Notes: generated from the letters alone by a model not told the origin. A stretch of 64,000 bases of DNA from Algiphilus sp022763315 (GCF_965249985.1 NZ_OZ252280.1), one strand, 5' to 3'. Counted from the stretch's first letter, positions 48,388 to 58,524 are shown. Numbers and translations: made by a program.

Positions 48388-50248
48388 TGCGGCTGCGCGG
48401 CGGGTCCGGATCGCGTGTTTCGTGGATGGTGACGAAGCCGGCGTCGCTTTCGATGGTGTACTCGCGCTGCAACATGGGCAGTGGTTCGGCGCCCTCGGCG
48501 GTCAAGGTGGCGCAGCCGAGTTCACGCTCGATATGTCCATCCGGACGCAACTGCAGGAAGCCGGTGGCGCCCGGGAAGGCTTCGCCGGAGGCCCATCCTT
48601 GTTGCACGCGCAACGCGAGCAGCAGGGCGTCATGACCCAGTGCGAATAGCCGCGGGAAGCGCTGGAAGCGCGCGCCTTGCGCCTCCGCCAGCTGTGCGCG
48701 CAGCGGTGCCCACTCCGCATCCGGCTGCTGCATCATCCACGGCATGTCGCACAGACGCAGCCCGCGCAACTCCTCGTGCACCGGGATCGCGCCGTCCCAG
48801 GCCAGCGCGGTGGTGTACACCGGTAGCTCGCCGGCTCCGAAGTAGGCGAAGCGCGGCGCAATCTGCCGCGCCGCCTGTTCGCGTGCGACGAAGAACAGGG
48901 ACTGCGCATCGCCACGCGGCCGCGCTTCGAATTCCGGTCGCGTACCGAGGGCGCGCACCAGCGCGTCGTAGCGCGCCTGCGAGGCATCGATGTTGAGTGC
49001 CATGCGCACCGGTTCGGTGAAGCCGCTGTCTTGCTCGATAAAGCGTGTTTCCAGAATGGCGCCGCCTTCGGCCTCTGCGGTCTGCTGCAGCGTACGCGTG
49101 ATGCGCGCGCTCCAGTCCGCGTTGGTCAGCAGGGCCACCATGTTCCCGTGGCCCGCGCGTGCGGCGTGGCGCATGGCGGCACGCGCTTCGTCTTCCGGCG
49201 CCAGTCCGTACTGCAGCAAATTGCGCGGGGGTACGGCGTTATCGGACAACTTGTTGAGCGCAATCACCGGCACCGGCAGGCGCCCGAAGCGGGACAGCGC
49301 GTTGACATGCTCTTTGCGCAAGGGACCGACGATGAGCTGCGCGCCATCGGCCAGCGCCCGGTCCACCACCGCGCCGATGGCTGCGGCCTCCTCACCGCTG
49401 TCATAGAAGCGCAGCCGTGGCTTGGGTTCAGGGCGCGACTGCCAGGCGGCAATGAACCCGTCACGCACCGATGACGCGATCGTCGAAAAGCGACCACTCT
49501 CGGGCAGCAGGATGGCGATGTCGCCGCCCATGGCAGCCTGTACATAGCTGCTGTCCGGCCGACGCTGCAGCGCCTCCTGAGCGCGTTGCACTGCGGCAGG
49601 ATGGTTGGGATAGCGCGCGCGCCAGGACGACAGCAGCGCCCTCTTCTCGCCCGGCACCGCGCCGCGCGCGATCAGCGCCAGCTCGAACCAACCCTGCGCC
49701 ACGCGCTCCGCTCCGGAGAAACCAGCCTGGGCTTGTGCCTCCAGCCGATGCTCCATGAGCAGGCCCCAAATGCGGTCACGATTCTCGCTGACCGCGATCC
49801 GGTCATCGAGCAGGGACTCCCGCGTGATCAGCGCTGCCACCGCGCCGGCGACATCGCCCATGGCTTCCAGGATACGCGCGCGCAGCGCCTCGGTCCGCGC
49901 CGCCAGTGCGCGGTCTGGGGTGCTGTTGGGGTCAGGCAGGTCACGCAGCGCTGACAGCGGCGTATTGGCCTCGAGCGAGAGTTCGGCGCGCAACAGCCGG
50001 AAACGATGGCGCTGTCGCGCGTTGAGCGTTTCGACCGGGACATAGGCCAGCGCCTCTTCGGCTTCGAAGATGCGGCCTTCGCCGAGCAGGCGCTCGACCC
50101 GGTCCATTGGCGCCTCCTGGTCGACGCGGCCGCGCTCCAGCGCATCCGGTCCCTGTACACGACCGCGTTGCGCGGGGCCACAGCCGGCGAGCAGGGCCAC
50201 GACAAGAAGAAGAGAGAGGGCGGCTGCCCATCGGGGCGAGGCAATCAT
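48335..50248 (-). CDS. lpoA: Penicillin-binding protein activator LpoA
   Basis: LpoA is an outer-membrane lipoprotein that activates PBP1A during peptidoglycan synthesis. The 637-residue product has a lipoprotein signal (MIASPRWAAALSLLLVVALLAGC, Cys22-like lipobox LAGC). A helical TPR-like N-terminal domain follows, then a periplasmic-binding-protein-like C-terminal domain with GDIAILLPESGRFSTIASSVRDGF and LIVGPLRKEHVNALS. The lpoA-yraN order on one strand with rsmI divergent is conserved. ATG 50248 is the family-like start; the 26-residue extension upstream has no signal. Confidence 0.93.
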   Translation of the reverse strand: MIASPRWAAALSLLLVVALLAGCGPAQRGRVQGPDALERGRVDQEAPMDRVERLLGEGRIFEAEEALAYVPVETLNARQRHRFRLLRAELSLEANTPLSALRDLPDPNSTPDRALAARTEALRARILEAMGDVAGAVAALITRESLLDDRIAVSENRDRIWGLLMEHRLEAQAQAGFSGAERVAQGWFELALIARGAVPGEKRALLSSWRARYPNHPAAVQRAQEALQRRPDSSYVQAAMGGDIAILLPESGRFSTIASSVRDGFIAAWQSRPEPKPRLRFYDSGEEAAAIGAVVDRALADGAQLIVGPLRKEHVNALSRFGRLPVPVIALNKLSDNAVPPRNLLQYGLAPEDEARAAMRHAARAGHGNMVALLTNADWSARITRTLQQTAEAEGGAILETRFIEQDSGFTEPVRMALNIDASQARYDALVRALGTRPEFEARPRGDAQSLFFVAREQAARQIAPRFAYFGAGELPVYTTALAWDGAIPVHEELRGLRLCDMPWMMQQPDAEWAPLRAQLAEAQGARFQRFPRLFALGHDALLLALRVQQGWASGEAFPGATGFLQLRPDGHIERELGCATLTAEGAEPLPMLQREYTIESDAGFVTIHETRDPDPPRSRSDQRRQRNAPGTLDLGI

Positions 50249-50288
50249 GCGTAAAGTATGGCACGCGCATGTCCACCGATGCCGCCCC

Positions 50289-51167
50289 GTGAATCCAGCC
50301 AGCGAAGGCGCCGCAGAAGCCGGCACCCTCTACATCGTGCCGACCCCGATCGGCAATCTCTCCGATCTGTCACCGCGCGCGCTGCGCGTGCTGGACAGCG
50401 TCGACGTGGTGGCCGCCGAGGACACGCGGACCACCGGTGCGATGTTGACGCACTTCGGAATCCGCGCCCGTCTGACCGCGCTGCATGAGCACAACGAGTC
50501 CCAGGTGGTGGGCAGCTTGCTGGCGCGTCTCGCCGAGGCGCAGAGCGTGGCCCTGGTCAGTGACGCCGGCACGCCGCTGATCTCGGATCCGGGTTTCCGG
50601 CTGGTGGATGCGGTGCGCAGCGCCGGGCATCCGGTGGTGGCGCTGCCCGGCCCTTGCGCGGCCGTGGCTGCGCTGTCGGCGGCCGGGTTGCCCAGCGACG
50701 CCTTCAGCTTCTTCGGTTTCCCTCCGCCCAAGGCCGGGGCGCGTCGCGATTGGCTGCAGGCGCATGCGCATTGGCCGCACACCATGGTGATGTACGAATC
50801 CAGTCATCGCATTCAGGGCCTGGCAGCCGACCTGGCGCCGGCCTTTGGCGCAAGCCGTCAGGTGGCTCTGGCGCGCGAGATCAGTAAGCGCTTCGAACAG
50901 CATTGGCGTGGCGAGGCCGCCGCGCTGCCCAGCTGGCTGGCGGAGGACGACAACCGGCAGCGTGGCGAGTTCGTCGTCATGGTGGCTGCGGGCGCGCCTC
51001 CCGATCCTGAGGAGGCCATCGATCGCCTGCTCAGGCCGCTCTTGGAGGATCTCGAACCGTCGCGCGCGGCGCGGGTCGTGGCCAGCGCCCTGGGCGAGCG
51101 GCGCAATACCGTGTACCGGCGCGCCATGGCACTGGCCGGCGATGCTCCGCCTACAGCGAAGGAGTAG
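50289..51167 (+). CDS. rsmI: 16S rRNA 2'-O-ribose C1402 methyltransferase RsmI
   Basis: RsmI methylates 16S rRNA C1402. The 292-residue protein has the tetrapyrrole-methylase fold: LYIVPTPIGNLSDLSPRALRVL, AEDTRTTG, SDAGTPLISDPGF, LPGPCAAVAAL and FFGFPPPK. GTG 50289 gives the usual N-terminal length; ATG 50247 is a better codon with GAGG upstream but would overlap the lpoA start on the opposite strand. The lpoA-rsmI divergence and the RNase P RNA gene right after it are typical of the region. Confidence 0.95.
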   Translation: MNPASEGAAEAGTLYIVPTPIGNLSDLSPRALRVLDSVDVVAAEDTRTTGAMLTHFGIRARLTALHEHNESQVVGSLLARLAEAQSVALVSDAGTPLISDPGFRLVDAVRSAGHPVVALPGPCAAVAALSAAGLPSDAFSFFGFPPPKAGARRDWLQAHAHWPHTMVMYESSHRIQGLAADLAPAFGASRQVALAREISKRFEQHWRGEAAALPSWLAEDDNRQRGEFVVMVAAGAPPDPEEAIDRLLRPLLEDLEPSRAARVVASALGERRNTVYRRAMALAGDAPPTAKE

Positions 51168-51174
51168 ACTACGC

Positions 51175-51552
<378 letters not shown>

Positions 51553-51725
51553 TTTCGAGCGTGCCGCTCCCCGGCGCTGGTCAGAGCGCGACGCCTTCCG
51601 CGCCCGGCGTCGGCCGGGGCACAGGACTCGGTTCGCATCCGAAGATGCGGTACCTTCCGTAGCCAAGGATGCGCCTTGGCCGCAATCGGGCGGGGGCTGC
51701 ATCGGCATCAGTGGAGACAGCGCGC

Positions 51726-53318
51726 ATGCTCAGTGTGAGCGGATTCATTGGCGGCTTCGGCCTGCTGCTTTTAGGCCTGATGCAGGCGAGCGCGGCGTTG
51801 CGCGCGCTCGCTGCCAGCCCGTTGCGTTTCCATGTGCTGCGGCACAGCGGTTCCTGGCCCGTGGCCTTGCTGGCCGGTGTGATCAGTGCGCCGCTGCGCG
51901 CCAGCCTGGCCGCAGCGGTGGTCGGAACCCGCTATGCAGGCCCCGGAGAGAGCGGACTGGCCGCTGCCATCCTGTCGATGGCGGCGGCCGCGCTGGGTAC
52001 CACATTGGCGGGCTGGGGCATCGCGCTGATCGGCCTGGATCCATCCCTGTCGCCCATCTTCGTGCCGGCCGTTGCCGTCGGCGCCCTGCTGATGATGTCG
52101 CGGCGGCCCGTTGTGGCGCAGTGCGGCCGATTGATGGCGGGTCTGGTGCTGGTTCTGCTTGGCGTCGAGCTGCTGTTCGGCGCTATCCCCAGCGTGGCCG
52201 GCTTCGGCACGCTGGACCAGCTCCTGGTGGACAACGCGCTGGTGACCATACCTCTGCTCTCCTTGTTCGGACTTGTGGTCGCTGCGGTGGTGCGCTCCGC
52301 CGTTGCGGTGATCGCCCTCAGTCTGGTGGCGCTGTCGGTGGACGCGGTGTCTTTGCTCCAGGCCGCCGCGCTCAGCATCGGCAGCTACGTTGCACTGGTA
52401 CTGCCGGCGGTGGCGGCGCTGGGCGCGGCCCCGGGGAGTGCACGGCGCATCGCCGCCGGTCAGCTCTTGCTGCATGGCGTGGCGCTGCTCATCGGCCTAG
52501 CCGCGCTGTTCGGCCTCGCGGTGGTGGACCAGCCACTGGCGGCAAGGGGTATCGATGCGCCGCTGCTTGCCGCGGCCTTCGCCAGCCTCTACTGGCTGCT
52601 GACCCTGCTGTTGGTCATGCCGGTGGCGCGCCGGCTGTCGCGGCGCAGCCAGCGGCATGTCGCGGAAGACCATCGTCCGCGGCTGCGGCCGCTGGAGCCG
52701 GCGCTCTATGTCGTGCCGGCGTGGGCGCTCGACGCCGCGGTCATCGTGCTGCGCCAGACGGTTGCCGACCTCTTTGGGCTGCTGGCGCGTCCGCTGCGTC
52801 AGACAGGTGAGGCCAGCACGAAGGAAATTGCGCGCGGCCGCGAGGCACTGGATGCGATCGAGGCCTATCTGGAGCGCCTGGGGCCGGTCGAGATGCCCGA
52901 GGACGCGCGGCGCATGATGCGCATGCGCCAGGCGCTCGACCATGCCCGCAGTCTGTGCGATGACCTGGAAGCGGTGCGTCGGGCACAGGCGATTCGCGAC
53001 CTGGTGGCGCTGCAGCGCCTGGCCGCGGACCTCGGCGTCGTGCTCGAGCAGTGCGCGGCCGGACTGGTCAGCGACGGCGGCCTGCCGCAGCCTGCTTATA
53101 CCGCCCTCGAACAGAACAGTCAGCGCCTGGCCACCGTCGAACGCGGCGCACGGCCCGCGATCCTCGAACAGGTGGCCGGTTACCAGGTTGGCGTCGAGGC
53201 GGCCTTGGCGCAATTGGCCGCGCAGCGCTGGATGGAACGCGTTGCGGTGCATGCGCTGCGCACGGCCTATCATCTGCGGGCGCTTTCTGAAGGCGACCAC
53301 GATCTCTCCTCCCACTAG
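51726..53318 (+). CDS. Na/Pi-cotransporter II-like membrane protein with PhoU-like tail, motifs degenerate
   Basis: The 530-residue product resembles NptA/YjbB proteins: two membrane halves (residues ~1-150 and ~170-310) followed by a soluble helical PhoU-like C-terminal domain (~370-530). The first half has GFIGGFGLLLLGLMQAS and the second SLFGLVVAAVVRSAVAVIA. The QSSS motifs of true transporters are replaced: RASLA in the first repeat and RSAVA in the second. Transport competence is therefore doubtful. ATG 51726 follows GGAGAC; the 19-residue extension upstream was not accepted. Confidence 0.82.
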   Translation: MLSVSGFIGGFGLLLLGLMQASAALRALAASPLRFHVLRHSGSWPVALLAGVISAPLRASLAAAVVGTRYAGPGESGLAAAILSMAAAALGTTLAGWGIALIGLDPSLSPIFVPAVAVGALLMMSRRPVVAQCGRLMAGLVLVLLGVELLFGAIPSVAGFGTLDQLLVDNALVTIPLLSLFGLVVAAVVRSAVAVIALSLVALSVDAVSLLQAAALSIGSYVALVLPAVAALGAAPGSARRIAAGQLLLHGVALLIGLAALFGLAVVDQPLAARGIDAPLLAAAFASLYWLLTLLLVMPVARRLSRRSQRHVAEDHRPRLRPLEPALYVVPAWALDAAVIVLRQTVADLFGLLARPLRQTGEASTKEIARGREALDAIEAYLERLGPVEMPEDARRMMRMRQALDHARSLCDDLEAVRRAQAIRDLVALQRLAADLGVVLEQCAAGLVSDGGLPQPAYTALEQNSQRLATVERGARPAILEQVAGYQVGVEAALAQLAAQRWMERVAVHALRTAYHLRALSEGDHDLSSH

Positions 53319-53332
53319 CACCTCACAGAGCC

Positions 53333-53692
53333 ATGGCTGGCAGTCCGATCACGATCTATCACAACCCTCGCTGCTCCAAGAGCCGCGCCACCCTCCAGCG
53401 GATCGAGGACCGTGGTTTGCACCCCACGATCGTCGAATATCTGAAGACGCCGCCCACCGTGGCGGAACTCGACATGCTGTGCACCGCCTTGGGCGTCGAT
53501 CCCACCGAGATGGTCCGCTTCAATGAGCAGGAGGCCAAGGACCTCGGCTTGAAGAAGACGGATACCCGCCTGCGTGCCGATTGGCTGAACCTGCTGGCCG
53601 AGTATCCGCGACTGATCGAGCGACCGATCGTATTGCGCGGCGAGAAGGCGGTCATTGGGCGCCCGCCGGAGAATGTCGAGGCATTGCTCTGA
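53333..53692 (+). CDS. ArsC-family arsenate reductase-like protein
   Basis: The 119-residue protein has the ArsC fold: ITIYHNPRCSKSRATL with the catalytic Cys14, VEYLKTPPT, and the C-terminal RPIVLRGEKAVIGRPPENVEALL. Arsenate reductases of this glutaredoxin-dependent class convert arsenate to arsenite; the family also includes Spx/YffB-like members, but the Arg residues needed for arsenate binding (R61/R94/R107 types in E. coli) are plausibly present here. No arsR, arsB or arsH gene is nearby. Confidence 0.9.
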   Translation: MAGSPITIYHNPRCSKSRATLQRIEDRGLHPTIVEYLKTPPTVAELDMLCTALGVDPTEMVRFNEQEAKDLGLKKTDTRLRADWLNLLAEYPRLIERPIVLRGEKAVIGRPPENVEALL

Positions 53693-53700
53693 CGCGCGAG

Positions 53701-54300
53701 GTGGCCGACAAGCCCTTTGCCCCCGCAGCGGCGCGCAATGCCGACGCCATTCTGCGCGTTCTGCAGTCAGCCTTCGCTGAGGTCGGCTCCGTCCTCGAAA
53801 TCGGTAGTGGCACCGGACAGCACGCGGTGCACTTCGCGCGCGCCATGCCCTGGTTGCGCTGGCAGTGCAGCGATGTGCCCGCGCATCTGCCCGGCATCCA
53901 GGCCTGGCTGGACGAGGCCGCGCTGCCGAATACGCCGCCAGCTCTGGCGCTCGACGTGCGTGACGCCTGGCCACCGCTTCAGGTCGACGCCGTGTTCAGC
54001 GCCAACACCCTTCACATCATGCATCCGGCAGAGGTCGAAGCCTGCCTGCTGGGCATGGCGCAGGTGCTCGCACCCGAGGCAGCAGTCGTCATCTACGGCC
54101 CTTTCAAGAAAGACGGGGCGCATACCGCGCCGAGCAATGCGGCTTTCGAGCAGCGCCTGCAGGCCGAGGACCCGGGCCGCGGCATCCGGGATATGGCCGA
54201 CATCGACGCGGTGCTCGCGCGCCTCGACCTGGCGCGCTGCGATACGGTGGCCATGCCCGCAAACAACCACTGCCTGATCTGGCGACGCGCCGCACGCTGA
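53701..54300 (+). CDS. DUF938 family SAM-dependent methyltransferase-like protein
   Basis: The 199-residue protein has a class I SAM-binding fold with SVLEIGSGTGQHAVHFARAMP, VDAVFSANTLHIMHP and VVIYGPFKKDGAHTAPSNAAFEQRL, the last being the hallmark of DUF938. Substrate is unknown. I chose GTG 53701; it begins 8 bp after the ArsC-like stop, so the pair is probably co-transcribed. The open frame further upstream overlaps the ArsC-like gene. Confidence 0.87.
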   Translation: MADKPFAPAAARNADAILRVLQSAFAEVGSVLEIGSGTGQHAVHFARAMPWLRWQCSDVPAHLPGIQAWLDEAALPNTPPALALDVRDAWPPLQVDAVFSANTLHIMHPAEVEACLLGMAQVLAPEAAVVIYGPFKKDGAHTAPSNAAFEQRLQAEDPGRGIRDMADIDAVLARLDLARCDTVAMPANNHCLIWRRAAR

Positions 54301-54307
54301 TCGCTGC

Positions 54308-56062
54308 TCAGCCGGTACTCAGGAGGGCGCGCATGGCGGCGGCCACACCGGCCAGGCTCTCGCCTGCCACCAGTCCGGCCGCCACCGCCAGCAGGTGACG
54401 CGCCGCCCAGTGTGGCTTCCACCAGCGCAGAACCGCGGCCAGCGCGGCGCCGATGAAGAGCCCAAAGGCAATCCAGGCGGGGATGACGAAGGCCAGGCCC
54501 ATGGCGCTCGCGCTGGGCACCCAGGCGGCCCATCGTTCGGGCGCGCGATGCTGCAGCAGTGCGAGACCGATGCCGGCGAGCGCGCCCACCGCAGCCGCCG
54601 CTGCGCTCCAAGGGGGCATTGTCTGGGCGCCGCCGGCAATGACCTCGGCCACGGCCTTCCAGGTGGCGACGGCCGGGGCGGGCCATTCCGGCGTCAGCAG
54701 CTGCTGCGCCGGGTCGGGAATGAGCAGCATGTAACTCAGGCTGCCGACGATGCTGCCGACAGCGATGCCCAGCAACTGGGCCGCGAACAAGGGCGCCGGT
54801 CGGGCGCCGAGCAGGGCACCGGCCTTCAGGTCATTGAGCAGGTCTGCAGTCTGGCCGCTGGCACCCCCGGTGACGTTGGCGCCCATCAGATTGGCACTGA
54901 TGCTCCCGGGCACCAGCGCACCGCTGCCGAGCTGGGCGATTTTGCCGAGGGCGCCGATCGGAGGAATGCCGGTTTCTCCCACCACGCGTGCAGCCACGGT
55001 GGCCAGGCCAAAGGCCATCACTACCATCGCGGCCCCTGCCAGCGGCGGGATGGCGAAAAGCCACCATTGGAGCGCGATGACCAGGGCCGCGGCCGTTGCC
55101 GTCCCGCCCAGCCAGAGTACGGGGGCGACGGGCAGGGTGGTGCCCATAGGGCGTGGGCGCGGGGAGTCGGTGCGGCGACGCCGTCCCAGCCACAGCGCGG
55201 TCAGCGCGCCCGCCGTCATCAGGCTGACGCCCGGCCAGATCAGCCATCCGACCAGTGCGTTGAACCAGACGGTACCCGCTGCGCCGGGTTCGACCAGCCC
55301 CTGGGCGAGCAGCCAGGGCGCGAGCCCCAGCCAGGCGATGAGCGCGCCGATCAAGAGCGACAGCCCGGCGCGCAGGCCGATGATGCCCCCAAAGCCGATC
55401 ATCAGCAGCGAGCCGTCGACGGCGATACCCAGCTGCTGAAAGCCCACCCCTTGACCGCCGGTGCCGCCGAAGGGCAGGCGGCCCGGCAGGCTCGCGCGCA
55501 ACACCGTGCCGGTGAGCTCGCTGATCAGCTTGACCCCCGCGGCGAGCAGCGCTGCCGCCCCCAACCAGCGCAGGCGTGCGCTTGCCTCGGGGCCGCTGCC
55601 GTGGATGTCGGACAGGGTCTCGGCGGCGGCGGTGCCGGCTGGAAAGGGCAGCGCTGCAGAGCCAATGAAACGCGCGTGCAGCACAGCGGCAATGGCCAGT
55701 CCAAGAACGCTCACGCTGAAGACCCAGAGGACGAGGCTGACACCGTCCGGCACCGGCTCACCCAGCAGCGCAAGCGCGGGAATGGGCGCCACCAGGCCGC
55801 CCGAGATGATCGACGCTGCCGAGGAAGCCGTGGTCTGGTTGATCAGGTTCTCGGGCAGGCCCCAGGCGCGGGTGCCCAACAGATCCTGCGCCAGCCGCCA
55901 GAAGGCCAGACCGAGCAGGGCCCCGGCAATCGACATATTGAAGGACCAGCCGATCTTCAGACCGCTGTAGATATTGCACGGCGTCAGTAGTGCACCGATG
56001 ACGGCCCCCGTCAGCAGTGCCCGTGCCCCGAGCCCATTGGCAGGGTCTGCTCGTGACTGCAT
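54308..56062 (-). CDS. OPT/YSL family oligopeptide or metal-chelate transporter
   Basis: The 584-residue polytopic protein has about 14-16 membrane segments and the motifs of bacterial OPT proteins: LLTPCNIYSGLKIGWSFNMSIAG near the N-terminus, PENLINQTTASSAASIISGG and LPFPAGTAAAETL. Substrates of bacterial members are mostly unknown; peptides or metal chelates are typical. ATG 56062 fits the family start. It converges on the DUF938 gene 7 bp away and is divergent from the acyltransferase gene. Confidence 0.9.
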   Translation of the reverse strand: MQSRADPANGLGARALLTGAVIGALLTPCNIYSGLKIGWSFNMSIAGALLGLAFWRLAQDLLGTRAWGLPENLINQTTASSAASIISGGLVAPIPALALLGEPVPDGVSLVLWVFSVSVLGLAIAAVLHARFIGSAALPFPAGTAAAETLSDIHGSGPEASARLRWLGAAALLAAGVKLISELTGTVLRASLPGRLPFGGTGGQGVGFQQLGIAVDGSLLMIGFGGIIGLRAGLSLLIGALIAWLGLAPWLLAQGLVEPGAAGTVWFNALVGWLIWPGVSLMTAGALTALWLGRRRRTDSPRPRPMGTTLPVAPVLWLGGTATAAALVIALQWWLFAIPPLAGAAMVVMAFGLATVAARVVGETGIPPIGALGKIAQLGSGALVPGSISANLMGANVTGGASGQTADLLNDLKAGALLGARPAPLFAAQLLGIAVGSIVGSLSYMLLIPDPAQQLLTPEWPAPAVATWKAVAEVIAGGAQTMPPWSAAAAAVGALAGIGLALLQHRAPERWAAWVPSASAMGLAFVIPAWIAFGLFIGAALAAVLRWWKPHWAARHLLAVAAGLVAGESLAGVAAAMRALLSTG

Positions 56063-56149
56063 CGGGGCAGTCTAGCCGGCATGCCGTGCACGCGTTGCCG
56101 CAAGGCGGTTTAGGCTCGCCACCGGAAAAGAAAAAAGGAGAGGGGAGGC

Positions 56150-56806
56150 ATGGAACTTCCGGCGATGGACCACGACAGCCTGGGCGAAGCAGTACCACGG
56201 CGCGGCAATCGCTTCACGCGCGGGCTGGGACGCTTGATCCTGGCACTACTGGGCTGGCGCATGGTGGGCGCGATTCCCGATCGCGCCAAGATGGTGGTCA
56301 TCGGCGCGCCGCACACCTCGAACCTGGATGCGCTGGTCGCGCTCGGCACCGCGCTCAGTCTGCAGGTGCGCATCAAGGTCATGGTCAAGGCCAGTGTCTT
56401 CCGTGGCCCCTTCGATCGGCTGTTCCGCTGGCTCGGCGGTCTGCCCATCGAGCGCGCCGCCGCCGGCGGCATGGTCGATCAGTGCATTCACGCCTTTGGC
56501 GCGCACAATCAATTGCTGCTCGGCATCGCACCCGAGGGCACGCGCAGTGCCCCGGCGCAGTGGAAGCGTGGCTACTACCACGTGGCATCCGGAGCGGGTG
56601 TGCCGATCCTGCCCGTGGTGCTGGACTACGAACGCCGCCGCGTCTGCTTCATGCCGCTCATCGAGCCCAGCGGCGACTACGAGAAGGACTGGCCCGCCAT
56701 CATCGGATCCTTCGATACCGCCTTTCCGCGCCACCCCGAGCGTCTGTCGGCGCCGCTCTGCGAACATCTCGGCTGGCCCTATCGGGGCAGGGGGGCGCCG
56801 CCGTAA
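56150..56806 (+). CDS. PlsC-like lysophospholipid/1-acyl-glycerol-phosphate acyltransferase family protein
   Basis: The 218-residue protein has the acyltransferase motifs: block I as HTSNLD (H-x4-D), FRGPFDRLFRWLGGLPIER in the block II region, APEGTRS as block III and VPILPVVLDY as block IV. It is a small relative of the PlsC family that acts on glycerophospholipids or related lipids; the exact substrate is open. A strong ribosome-binding site, AGGAGAGGGGAGG, precedes ATG 56150. It ends 8 bp from the convergent cydC stop. Confidence 0.9.
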   Translation: MELPAMDHDSLGEAVPRRGNRFTRGLGRLILALLGWRMVGAIPDRAKMVVIGAPHTSNLDALVALGTALSLQVRIKVMVKASVFRGPFDRLFRWLGGLPIERAAAGGMVDQCIHAFGAHNQLLLGIAPEGTRSAPAQWKRGYYHVASGAGVPILPVVLDYERRRVCFMPLIEPSGDYEKDWPAIIGSFDTAFPRHPERLSAPLCEHLGWPYRGRGAPP

Positions 56807-56814
56807 GATGCCCT

Positions 56815-58524
56815 CTAGCGACCCGCTTCCGTCAGTCGACCCGCAGCCAGCCGCAGCACGCGATCATGAGGCGGGAGGCTGTCCGGGCTATGCGCCAACA
56901 GCAGGGCGCTGCGTCCGCTCAGCCAGTGGTGCAGTCGGTCGCGCACGCACGCCGCAGTGGCGGCATCCAGGCCGGTGCAAGGCTCGTCGAGCACGACCAG
57001 CGGGGCGTCGCGCAGTACCACGCGTGCCAGCGCCAGGCGGCGCGCCTGTCCGCCGGACAGACGGGTACCGTGCTCGCCGACCCAGGTATCGAGGCCGTCT
57101 GGCAGCAGGCGCACGACGTCGTCCAGGGCCGCCACGTGCAGCGCCCGCCACAGCGTGGCATCGTCCGCCTCCGGTGCAGCCAGCCGTAGATTGGCGCGGA
57201 TGCTGTCGGCGAACAGCTCGCTGTGCTGGGTCAGAATGCCGAGCTGCGCGCGCCACCACTGCGGGCTGACCGCCGTCGAGGCGTGGCCGCCTAGGGACAG
57301 TCTGCCGCTTTGGGGCGCGTACAGCCGGCCGATGAGCTGGACCACGCTGGATTTTCCGCAGCCGGATGGTCCGACGAGGGCCACGCGTTCGCCCGGCTCC
57401 AGTGTGAGGTCGATGCCCTGCAAAGCGGGCTCCACGCGGTCGGGAAAAAGCAGCGTGACCGCCTCAAGCTGCAGCGCTGGCGCATCGCGCGACACCGACG
57501 CAGCATCGGCGGGAGCGGCTTCCGGAGTGTTGTCCATCGTTGACGTGAGCACGCTGTTGAGGCGTACCGCCGCAGTCTGCGTCTCCCCTAATCGATAGAA
57601 GGCGGCAGGCAACGCGGGCAGGATCTCCATGCATCCCAACAGTGCGAGCGCGGCCAGCACCGCCGCCGCGGGGCCCATGGGACCGTTCTGCAACAGGCTG
57701 AGCCCGACGACCAGTGCCATCAGCGCCGCGCCGTGGACCAGCGTTCCGGCAAAGGCTTCATGGGCTGCGATGCGCTGCATGCGCTGCCATTGCTGCTGGC
57801 GCAGGCGCTCGTCGAGTTGCCGGCTGGTGCGCATGTGCCCGTGCAGCGTATCGGCCGCCCGCAGTTCGGCGAGACCGGCGAGTGATTCGGCGATACGCGC
57901 GTGCAGTCGCTCGCTGCGGGCGCGCAGCGTACGACCGGGGCGCAGCCCGGCCGCCAGCGCCAGGGCGCAGAGGGACACGATGGCCAGCGCCAGCAGGCCT
58001 ACCGGCCAGAGCATCCAAGGCGTGGCGAGCAGCGACAGTCCCACCGCCAGGACCAGCAGCAGGGCGAGGGCAACGGCAGTCGGGCTGAGTACGCGCAGCA
58101 GCAGGTTGTCAATGGCGTCGACATCGGCGGTCATACGGTCGATGAGCACGCTGTTGCGAAGCCGCCCGAGGGTGGCGGAGGACTGCTGTGCCAGGCGGGC
58201 AAAGACGGCGCCGCGCAACGCGGCCAGTAGCTCCAGGGTCAGATCGTGCTGACGCAGCCGCTCGAAATAGCGCGCTACGGTGCGCGAGAGGGCGAAGAAG
58301 CGGATGCCGGAACCAGGCAGGAAGATCTCAAAGAAGGTGCGCGTGCCTGCTGCCCAGGCGAGCGCCGTGATGCCGGTGGCGGTAATGAACCAGCCGGACA
58401 GGCCCAGCAGACCGACCGCAGAGAGCACGGTGGCAAGAAGCAGGCTTGCGCCCAACAGGGCTGCGCTGCGCCGCCGGTGCAGCAGGCGCGCGTAGGGCAG
58501 CAGCGGATGCAGTACGCGCATCAT
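56815..58524 (-). CDS. cydC: Thiol reductant ABC exporter subunit CydC
   Basis: CydDC exports cysteine and glutathione and is required for assembly of cytochrome bd. The 569-residue half-transporter has an N-terminal six-helix membrane domain and a C-terminal ATPase with Walker A GPSGCGKSS, signature LSGGQARRLALARV and Walker B VVLDEPC. It overlaps the upstream cydD by 4 bp. The membrane-domain start HPLLPYARLLHRRRSAALLGAS is CydC-like. Confidence 0.94.
   Translation of the reverse strand: MMRVLHPLLPYARLLHRRRSAALLGASLLLATVLSAVGLLGLSGWFITATGITALAWAAGTRTFFEIFLPGSGIRFFALSRTVARYFERLRQHDLTLELLAALRGAVFARLAQQSSATLGRLRNSVLIDRMTADVDAIDNLLLRVLSPTAVALALLLVLAVGLSLLATPWMLWPVGLLALAIVSLCALALAAGLRPGRTLRARSERLHARIAESLAGLAELRAADTLHGHMRTSRQLDERLRQQQWQRMQRIAAHEAFAGTLVHGAALMALVVGLSLLQNGPMGPAAAVLAALALLGCMEILPALPAAFYRLGETQTAAVRLNSVLTSTMDNTPEAAPADAASVSRDAPALQLEAVTLLFPDRVEPALQGIDLTLEPGERVALVGPSGCGKSSVVQLIGRLYAPQSGRLSLGGHASTAVSPQWWRAQLGILTQHSELFADSIRANLRLAAPEADDATLWRALHVAALDDVVRLLPDGLDTWVGEHGTRLSGGQARRLALARVVLRDAPLVVLDEPCTGLDAATAACVRDRLHHWLSGRSALLLAHSPDSLPPHDRVLRLAAGRLTEAGR

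Noticed and set aside
50250..50280. Possible sigma-54 promoter (TGGCACG) near the rsmI start
   Set aside because: The -12 element TTGC is missing at the required distance, so the GG/GC spacing rule is not met.
51553..51725. GC-rich hairpin with long loop after RNase P RNA
   Set aside because: The arms (GTGCC...GCCGGGGCAC) pair only with a bulge and there is no U-tract; I could not support a terminator.
54395..55990. 531-codon plus-strand frame opposite the OPT transporter
   Set aside because: Gln/Arg/Gly-rich shadow of a membrane protein gene; no recognisable domain.
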